Positions 6,583-11,073 of a stretch of DNA of 11,073 nucleotides are shown piece after piece (position 1 is the first letter of the stretch; every line of letters starts with the position of its first letter). Source of the DNA: Pseudomonadota bacterium (GTDB lineage Bacteria; Myxococcota; UBA9042; PHBI01); the NCBI GenBank assembly GCA_005788935.1, contig SYAK01000071.1, forward strand, positions 1 to 11,073. The letters run 5' to 3'. The notes beneath the pieces were generated by a model. It saw nothing but the letters and a program-made list of their open reading frames with translations. It was not told the DNA's origin and made no database searches. A program made the position numbers and the translations under genes.

Positions 6583-6831
6583 TCAGGGCTCGGCGGCGTC
6601 GTCAGGCTCGGCCAGCGTGTCCGCCTCGGTCCTGACGGGCAGCAGCGCCCGGCGCTCGCAGACGAGCGGGTCGTCGGGGTTGAGCGCGTGGGCGATGTCG
6701 AGCAGCTCGGGCGGCAGGTCGACGAAGGTCACCGAGCCGTCGTCGTGGATGATGAGCTCAAGCGGCCCGAGGGGCCCCTCAAGGACCACCCGCTCGGGGG
6801 TGCCGTCTGGCGCCTCCGGGGGCGTGCTCAC
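6583..6831 (-). CDS. Small acidic protein of unknown function, coupled to the L,D-transpeptidase
   Basis: This is an 82-residue protein that I do not recognise. It starts at a GTG whose last bases form the TGA of the transpeptidase gene (GTGA, 4-nt overlap), strong evidence for co-translation. The sequence is acidic, with a probable beta hairpin (VVLEGPLGPLELIIHDDGSV, about residues 15-34), a helix-like PPELLDIAHALN (40-51), a single cysteine and a disordered Asp/Glu/Pro-rich tail. There is no signal peptide or membrane segment, so it is probably cytoplasmic although its partner gene product is exported. The gene ends 6 bp from the convergent ArsA-like gene. It could be an assembly or regulatory factor for the transpeptidase, but that is inference from position only. 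Confidence 0.62.
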   Translation of the reverse strand: MSTPPEAPDGTPERVVLEGPLGPLELIIHDDGSVTFVDLPPELLDIAHALNPDDPLVCERRALLPVRTEADTLAEPDDAAEP

Positions 6832-8936
6832 GGCTCGGCCTTGAAGACGAGCGTATTCGGGTGGTCCGCGTCGGCGGCGTAGGGCGTCTTGCCCTCGGCC
6901 CAGTCGCGGTCGTAGCCGTAGACGTCCGAGTAGAAGACGAGGCGCCCCTCGGGGTCAAAGCCGGTGTTCACGTAGTCGGTCGAGATCGGGATCTTCGACT
7001 CGAGGGCGAAGGCCGACTCCTTGCGGGACTCAAGAATCTCGTCGAACTTCTCGGTCGTGAGGCGCCCGGTGACCTCGATGAGCAGCCAGCGCGCGAGCTC
7101 GACGGGGTTCTCCGTGCGCATGCAGCCATGCGAGAAGGCGCGGACCGGGCGCGAGAAAAGGTTCTTGCTCGGCGTGTCGTGCATGTAGATGGAATAGTCG
7201 TTGGGGAACAGGAACTTCACAACTCCGAGCGCGTTACCGGTACCGGGCTGCTGAACGACGACCTCCGAGCCATCGGGCAGCACCTTCACCTCGAAATTGT
7301 GCTTCGCGTAGTAGTCGGGCTCCTCGAGGAGCAGCAGGTCGAGCTCCTGCTCCTTGATGCGGCGCGGCACGTTCCACGTCGGATTCAGCACGACTGTCGA
7401 CATCTCGGCGCTGAAGAGACGAGTGTGGTTCATCTTGCCACGCTTTCCACTGCGGACATCCCCCTCGGTCGTGTTGTTCCCGATGATCACGCGGTGGCGT
7501 CGACTCTCCTCCCGGCCCGTGAAGAACGTGGCCTCGAAGGCGGGCAGATTGACGCGGATACGCATCTGGGCCTCGCCGAAACGGGCCTCCCCCTGGTGCA
7601 GATCGCTCTCGCGCAGGCGCTGCAAGGACAGCGCGAGCTGGGCGGCCCGCTCGGCGAAGGTCCTGTTCAACGACTGGCGCATGATCTTGTCGACCTCGCC
7701 CGAGTCCTTGATCTGATGCGTCTGCTGGTACGCGAGGACGGCCGACTCGAGTGCAGCGTCGAACTTCTCGCCGATGTCGCTGTCGAGGTACCCCTCCTGC
7801 TTCAGCCGCTCGGCGAGCTTCCTGACCGCGGGGCCCGACTTGCCGCGCCGCAGCTTCTCGACCTCCTTGCCGAGCTCGAGGTGCGTGGCGTGTCGCGCCG
7901 CAAGCCCCCGGTAGCGCGCGAGGGCCTCGACAGTGCGCGGGTAATCGGGGTGCTGCGGCGTCGCGGCCTCGAGGAGCCCGTCGAGGTCGAGCCCGTCGGC
8001 CTTCAGGAAGCGCTCGAGCCACGCGCCGAGCTCGCCGCCGACCCGCTTCCGCGCGGTGGCGAGGTCCTTGTCGGCCGTGAACGGGTGGGCCCATCGCGCG
8101 AAACGCATCTCGAAGGCGTAGCGGACGAGGCGCGCGAGCATCGCCCGGTCGGCAGCGACCATCGCCTCGGCAGCCGCGCGGCGCGTGTCACCGAGCGCGG
8201 CAAAGCGTCCACGGAGCGCCTCGAGGCCCTCTTCCGCCGCCTCCTCATCGAGGCCAGCCTTGCCAAGCGCAGCCTCGATGGCGGCCTCGTCCTGTCCGTG
8301 CGTCGTCAGGATGACGTCGAGGAGCGCCTTCCGTGCTGGCGTGGCACCCTCGCCGAGCCCGCGCCCAGCCGCCTCGCGGGCCTCGGTCCAAGCCTTCACT
8401 GCGGCCTCGAGCCCGGGGACGTCGAGCTTCACCGGGTCGAACCCCTGCGTATCAACTTGCCGGTAAAGGCTCAGAAAGCGCTCACCGAGTGGCGTCAGGC
8501 CGCCTTCGGCGAAGAACAGGAGCCGCCCTTCGAGGGCCGCCGCGCGCGTGGTGACGACGTCCCGAAACGGGGTGTCGTCAGGGAATGGCTGTGCATCCGA
8601 CGGCGCAGCCCCGCCAGCCCCGAGCGCACGGTGAAAGCTCGCCACCTGCGCGGCGAGGCTGCCCCCCGCCTTCGGAAGCTCGGGCGCCGCGGCCTTGGGA
8701 TCGGCCGAGGCGTTGCGTGGAGCACCCGTCACCGAAGGCAGCGCCTCACCGCCCTCGACCTGCGGGATGACCGCAGCTGGCGCCTCGCCCCCGCCATCGC
8801 ACCCGGTGCCAGCCGTGGAGAGCGCGAGCGTCCACACGAGCCCGCGCAGTGGCCCCCGACCCCATCGGGCCGCCTTCACGTCCGCCGACCGCTGCCCGGA
8901 GCCTTCCGCTAGCACGCCACCCGCTTGCCATCCCAT
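6828..8936 (-). CDS. YcbB-type L,D-transpeptidase (YkuD domain), probable lipoprotein
   Basis: This enzyme class forms 3-3 cross-links in peptidoglycan in the periplasm, or attaches proteins to it. From the ATG at 8936 it has 702 residues. After a signal segment ([13 protein letters not shown] then Cys46) comes a long alpha-helical scaffold region, a peptidoglycan-binding type 1 domain (about 362-424, [17 protein letters not shown] start), and a YkuD catalytic domain with [22 protein letters not shown] spread over 586-607 (H586, H603, catalytic C605, R607). This matches E. coli LdtD/YcbB architecture. The lipobox (AGTGC) lacks the usual leucine at -3, so lipidation is uncertain. A GTG at 8879 would give a more normal signal peptide, with cysteine at 27, and may be the true start; neither start has a strong Shine-Dalgarno motif. 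The mature protein is the same either way. The next gene overlaps its stop by 4 nt. Confidence 0.9.
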   Translation of the reverse strand: MGWQAGGVLAEGSGQRSADVKAARWGRGPLRGLVWTLALSTAGTGCDGGGEAPAAVIPQVEGGEALPSVTGAPRNASADPKAAAPELPKAGGSLAAQVASFHRALGAGGAAPSDAQPFPDDTPFRDVVTTRAAALEGRLLFFAEGGLTPLGERFLSLYRQVDTQGFDPVKLDVPGLEAAVKAWTEAREAAGRGLGEGATPARKALLDVILTTHGQDEAAIEAALGKAGLDEEAAEEGLEALRGRFAALGDTRRAAAEAMVAADRAMLARLVRYAFEMRFARWAHPFTADKDLATARKRVGGELGAWLERFLKADGLDLDGLLEAATPQHPDYPRTVEALARYRGLAARHATHLELGKEVEKLRRGKSGPAVRKLAERLKQEGYLDSDIGEKFDAALESAVLAYQQTHQIKDSGEVDKIMRQSLNRTFAERAAQLALSLQRLRESDLHQGEARFGEAQMRIRVNLPAFEATFFTGREESRRHRVIIGNNTTEGDVRSGKRGKMNHTRLFSAEMSTVVLNPTWNVPRRIKEQELDLLLLEEPDYYAKHNFEVKVLPDGSEVVVQQPGTGNALGVVKFLFPNDYSIYMHDTPSKNLFSRPVRAFSHGCMRTENPVELARWLLIEVTGRLTTEKFDEILESRKESAFALESKIPISTDYVNTGFDPEGRLVFYSDVYGYDRDWAEGKTPYAADADHPNTLVFKAEP

Positions 8937-9038
8937 CGCGTCCAGCCACCCTTCACCCGTCGCTCTCGCGACGCGGCCTGTCGTTCCATGGCGCCTGCCT
9001 CTGGCCATTCGGTCTGGCCGGCGACGCGCGCCTCGATT

Positions 9039-9087
9039 GGCAGCCTGGTCACGGCCTGGCTGCCTCGCGACGGCAGAACGTCCTGCC
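9039..9087. repeat. Alternating GGCAG/CTGCC inverted repeats
   Basis: GGCAGCC (9039-9045) pairs with GGCTGCC (9058-9064) around a 12-nt centre that itself holds two extra base pairs. GGCAG (9072-9076) can pair either with the CTGCC at 9060-9064 or with CTGCC at 9083-9087. The arms are therefore mutually exclusive hairpins or a set of binding half-sites. In a sequence this GC-rich, short repeats of this kind can also arise by chance. Confidence 0.4.
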
Positions 9088-9223
9088 GCCGCCCGTTGTT
9101 CCGCGACAGTGGAGCACATCCGATCGGGCGGCGCCACTTCGGCGCACGTTGGCCCGCGCTGGCCCACGGGGCGCCGCGCGGGCTTGCGGGGGGCGAGCGG
9201 CGGGGGCTCGCTGTCGATCCGCG

Positions 9224-9252
9224 TTGCCGGACTCGGAGCGGAATGCTAGCGT
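9224..9252 (+). promoter_or_regulatory. Probable housekeeping promoter of nuoB
   Basis: TTGCCG (9224-9229) and TAGCGT (9247-9252) are 17 bp apart, and TGC directly before the -10 makes it an extended -10. Transcription would start near 9259, leaving a leader of about 38 nt with GGAG 5 nt before the nuoB ATG. Confidence 0.5.
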
Positions 9253-9296
9253 CCGGTCCCGCGCCGGATCGCTCGGCGCCCCAACCCGGAGTCTCC

Positions 9297-9848
9297 ATGG
9301 CCAAGAACCCGCTCGCTGGTGGATTCGAGGAGCAGGTCATCACGACGAAGCTCTCCGAGCTCGTCAACTGGTGCCGCAGTTACAGCCTCTTCCAGTACCC
9401 GTTCGTCACGGCCTGCTGCGGCATGGAGTACATGGCCACCGCGGCCGCGAAGCACGACATCGCGCGCTTCGGCGCCGAGGTGCCGCGCTTCTCGCCGCGT
9501 CAGGCCGACCTGCTGTGGGTCGTCGGCACCATCACGCACAAGAACGCGCCGGTCCTTCGTCGCATCTACGAGCAGATGGCCGAGCCGAAGTGGGTCATCG
9601 CGTTCGGCGTGTGCGCATCGACGGGCGGCTTCTACGACAACTACGCGACCGTGCCGGGCATCGACCACATCATCCCGGTCGATGTCTACATCCCCGGGTG
9701 CCCGCCGCGTCCGGAGGCCGTCATGGACGCGGTCCTCATGCTGCAGGACCAGATTCAGCACGAGCCCGCGCGCGTGACGAACGAGACCTCGCGTGTGCCG
9801 CCGTCCGAGCGCGTCACCGACGAAGACATCGCCCGCTCGCGAGCCTGA
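9297..9848 (+). CDS. nuoB: NADH-quinone oxidoreductase subunit B (NuoB)
   Basis: NuoB carries the N2 [4Fe-4S] cluster of respiratory complex I, the last cluster before quinone, in the peripheral arm at the membrane. The 183-residue protein has all four ligand cysteines in the family pattern: tandem C40-C41 in [11 protein letters not shown]106 in [13 protein letters not shown], and C135 in PGCPPRPEA. The ATG at 9297 was chosen over longer in-frame starts because GGAG lies 5 nt upstream and the residues before it do not resemble the family. A charged tail of about 25 residues follows the conserved core. Unlike usual operons, no nuoC, nuoD or other nuo gene follows; the next gene is convergent, 33 bp away. 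It may be a stand-alone nuoB completing a split complex I, or a second copy; the window cannot decide. Confidence 0.95.
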   Translation: MAKNPLAGGFEEQVITTKLSELVNWCRSYSLFQYPFVTACCGMEYMATAAAKHDIARFGAEVPRFSPRQADLLWVVGTITHKNAPVLRRIYEQMAEPKWVIAFGVCASTGGFYDNYATVPGIDHIIPVDVYIPGCPPRPEAVMDAVLMLQDQIQHEPARVTNETSRVPPSERVTDEDIARSRA

Positions 9849-9863
9849 GACGGTCGTCTCGCG

Positions 9864-9900
9864 CCGCCTCCCGCAGCGTCGTCAGATAACGACGAGGCGG
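9864..9900. terminator. Possible bidirectional stem-loop between convergent genes
   Basis: An inner stem CGTCGT/ACGACG (9877-9882 with 9889-9894, loop CAGATA) is extended by CCGCCT/AGGCGG (9864-9869 with 9895-9900) after a 7-nt left bulge. It overlaps the stop codon of the DsrE-like gene. A smaller hairpin GAGAC/GTCTC (9847-9860) lies just before it. No T tract follows on either strand, so intrinsic termination is doubtful. Confidence 0.3.
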
Positions 9901-10274
9901 GCGAGGCGGATTTCGCGCCAGATGCCAGGCCAGCCAAGCACGCAGTCGACGATCCGGGCGTCCTCGAGGGCGTCCGGATCTTCACTTAGCTCGGCCACGG
10001 CGGCGCTGCACGCGTAGACCGACAACGTTCCGCCGCCAGCCTCGGCCATGGCGCGCACGAGCGCCAGATCACGCCCGAACGCGCCAAGGGGCCCGCGGAG
10101 CTCGCGGAGCCAGACTCCGACCGCGGGGCCGAAGAGCGCGAGCGTGACCTCCTCACCGGCCGCCACGGACGTCCCGACCAGGTCGAGGGCGAAGCGTGGG
10201 GCGCCCACGTCGACCGAGCGGACCAGGACAGCGAGCGCCGACGCGTGCTCGGACTCTGGTGGCGTGTCCCTCAC
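9882..10274 (-). CDS. DsrE/DsrF-like small protein
   Basis: This is a 130-residue cytoplasmic protein whose pattern fits the DsrE/DsrF/TusD fold. It has a VTLALFGPAVGVWL strand-helix (43-56), a strand GGTLSVYACSAAV with cysteine 89 where many family members carry their functional cysteine (81-93), a helix rich in Asp/Glu, then ARIVDCVLGWPGIWREI with a second cysteine (C111), and a final hydrophobic strand ARLVVI. Family members are sulfur-relay or small regulatory proteins; the substrate here is unknown. The start is GTG at 10274, supported by GGGAGG with 5 nt spacing. It lies downstream of tRNA-Cys on the same strand but behind that gene's terminator, and converges on nuoB. The family assignment is by fold pattern only and moderately certain. 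Confidence 0.68.
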   Translation of the reverse strand: MRDTPPESEHASALAVLVRSVDVGAPRFALDLVGTSVAAGEEVTLALFGPAVGVWLRELRGPLGAFGRDLALVRAMAEAGGGTLSVYACSAAVAELSEDPDALEDARIVDCVLGWPGIWREIRLARLVVI

Positions 10275-10310
10275 GGCGGCCTCCCGCGTCTGCGAGCTGA
10301 GCGAAATCAG

Positions 10311-10341
10311 GAAAGGCCGACCCCCGCGAAGGGATCGGCCT
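10311..10341 (-). terminator. Intrinsic terminator of tRNA-Cys
   Basis: Read on the minus strand, AGGCCGATCCC (10341-10331) pairs over 11 bp, including one G-U wobble, with GGGGTCGGCCT (10324-10314). The loop is six bases (TTCGCG), and a short T run (TTTCC, counting the last stem base) follows. It starts 4 nt after the encoded CCA of the tRNA. Confidence 0.75.
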
Positions 10342-10344
10342 CTC

Positions 10345-10418
10345 TGGAGGCGCCACCCGGGATCGAACCGGGGGTGGAGGATTTGCAGTCCTCTGCCTTA
10401 CCACTTGGCCATGGCGCC
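10345..10418 (-). tRNA. tRNA-Cys (anticodon GCA)
   Basis: The 74-nt minus-strand gene folds into a full cloverleaf. The acceptor is GGCGCCA with TGGCGCC, the D stem GCC/GGC, the anticodon stem GAGGA/TCCTC with loop CTGCAAA (anticodon GCA at 10386-10384), the variable loop CACC, and the T stem CCCGG/CCGGG with loop TTCGATC. The discriminator base is T (U73), the identity base of bacterial cysteine tRNAs, and the CCA end is encoded (10347-10345). It has its own promoter and terminator, so it looks like an independent transcription unit. Confidence 0.97.
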
Positions 10419-10431
10419 AGCAGGCTTTCGG

Positions 10432-10460
10432 CTTCTAAGCAGTCCGCGGGCGACTGTCAA
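10432..10460 (-). promoter_or_regulatory. Near-consensus sigma-70 promoter of tRNA-Cys
   Basis: On the minus strand a perfect -35 TTGACA (10460-10455) is followed after 17 bp by TAGAAG (10437-10432, four of six consensus bases). Transcription would start about 7 nt upstream of the mature tRNA 5' end at 10418. It begins 20 bp after the stop of the upstream TPR-like gene. Confidence 0.7.
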
Positions 10461-10479
10461 CCCGAAATGGCGTACCGGC

Positions 10480-11073
10480 TCACTCAAGGGTCGTCGGGAC
10501 GTCCCCGACAGGCACGGCCGGGGACGTAAGCGGCGGAGCTTCGCTCTCTGCAGGCGCCGCGGGTGCGGGCGATGTGGCGGGGGCGGCGGCGGCCCCCGCC
10601 AGCGAGGCCTCGACTTCGGAGCGCAGGACCGTCCGCCGGTAGAGGAACAGCGGCTCCCAGCCCTCGTCCTCGAGCCCGGCGTAGAAGGCGAGACGCGCGA
10701 GATCGGCCTCGTGCTTGCGACCGAGAAGCACGAGCGTCTCGGCGCGCCCTGCGAGGGCGACGCGGTCGATGGCGCGGGCCTTCAGCGCGGCGTCCCAAAG
10801 CGCGAGCGCTTCGCTGTGCATGCCGAGGGCGCCGAGGATGTCGGCCTCGATGCGATCGCCGTGCGGGGTGGCCGAGCCCCGCGCGAGCGACAGGGCCTCA
10901 GCGTGGCGGCCAGCGAGCCAGGCCCGGCGCGCGTCAACGAGGACCCGCTTGTCGGCCCGGGCGGTCGCGAGGCTGAGATGATGCCCCACCAGTGGGCGTG
11001 GGCCGCCGAGGCGCAGGGCGTCCTCCCACGCCCGGCGGGCCCCCGTGAAATCGCGCATCGCGGCGAGGACGAC
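10480..11073 (-). CDS. C-terminal part of a TPR-like helical-repeat protein
   Basis: The reading frame is open to the window edge; the visible 197 codons are the 3' part of a longer gene, or the ATG at 11058 could in principle be the start. Residues read as paired helices of TPR type, for example DFTGARRAWEDALRLGG, then AWLAGRHAEALSLARG, LGALGMHSEALALWDAALKA and ALAGRAETLVLLGRKHEAD, each a helical pair with the small-large alternation of TPRs but poor consensus. The last 45 residues are a Pro/Ala/Glu-rich low-complexity tail. No membrane segment is visible. The gene ends 20 bp before the tRNA-Cys promoter. A role as a protein-interaction scaffold is all that can be inferred. Confidence 0.75.
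   Translation of the reverse strand, partial: VVLAAMRDFTGARRAWEDALRLGGPRPLVGHHLSLATARADKRVLVDARRAWLAGRHAEALSLARGSATPHGDRIEADILGALGMHSEALALWDAALKARAIDRVALAGRAETLVLLGRKHEADLARLAFYAGLEDEGWEPLFLYRRTVLRSEVEASLAGAAAAPATSPAPAAPAESEAPPLTSPAVPVGDVPTTLE

Larger units (their letters stand above)
8937..9296. other. 360-bp divergent intergenic region (L,D-transpeptidase / nuoB)
   Basis: No convincing gene is seen: the frames open here have shadow-like composition rich in Arg, Pro, Ser and Ala and no recognisable motif. It contains a cluster of GGCAG/CTGCC inverted repeats (9039-9087) and a likely nuoB promoter (9224-9252). No clear promoter for the transpeptidase gene could be picked out on the minus strand. 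Confidence 0.6.

Noticed and set aside
6861..8912. Plus-strand open frame of 683 codons opposite the L,D-transpeptidase
   Set aside because: No motif is recognised, whereas the minus strand carries the full YkuD catalytic signature.
8937..9167. Longer N-terminus of the L,D-transpeptidase starting at 9167
   Set aside because: The extension is Arg/Ala/Gly-rich without motif and would bury the signal peptide far inside the protein.
10345..10418. tRNA as attachment site of an integrated element
   Set aside because: No integrase gene or repeat of the tRNA 3' end was seen in the window.

Overview
The window is about 11 kb of very GC-rich, densely coding bacterial chromosome. It looks like a member of the Myxococcota (former Deltaproteobacteria). 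The reasons are the strong G/C preference at third codon positions, a beta-barrel resembling the MXAN_2562 family, an FN3 protein with a C-terminal CFI-box (CFIAT-type motif), a myxobacterial-looking NuoB, and a sigma-54-type promoter. This assignment is inference; there is no rRNA or marker phylogeny here. I see no insertion sequence, phage gene, CRISPR array or obvious recent transfer.

Left part (1-2358). A leftward pair consists of an eight-repeat TPR protein (91-1113) and, overlapping it by 4 nt, the first 31 codons of a gene that leaves the window. Divergent from it is a Usg-like protein (1213-2358), an aspartate-semialdehyde-dehydrogenase fold that has lost its catalytic residues.

Centre (2359-6576), all rightward. 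The 157-nt gap after usg holds the most striking non-coding signal of the window: a 75-bp, exactly mirror-spaced dyad built from eight GTGNCA half-sites. About 50 bp further on lies a sigma-54 -24/-12 element. They precede a secreted FN3/CFI-box envelope protein, which is translationally coupled to an MXAN_2562-like outer membrane beta-barrel. Then come truA (tRNA pseudouridine synthase) and a cysteine-free ArsA-family ATPase that overlaps truA by 4 nt. The usg...truA order echoes the conserved usg-truA (or usg-fimV-truA) neighbourhood of gammaproteobacteria, with an envelope module in the middle.

Right part (6577-11073). Reading leftward are a YcbB-type L,D-transpeptidase, probably a lipoprotein, and an 82-residue unknown protein that overlaps its stop codon. 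After a 360-bp divergent gap comes a nuoB gene (complex I N2-cluster subunit) with no other nuo gene following. Converging on nuoB is a DsrE-like small protein. Upstream of that, on the same strand, are a complete tRNA-Cys(GCA) with its own near-consensus promoter and intrinsic terminator, and the 3' part of a TPR-like protein cut by the window edge.

Functionally the region mixes housekeeping (tRNA modification, tRNA-Cys, a complex I subunit) with envelope biology (peptidoglycan cross-linking, beta-barrel, surface FN3 protein). The best candidate for something undescribed is the sigma-54/dyad-controlled FN3-CFI-box plus beta-barrel operon.
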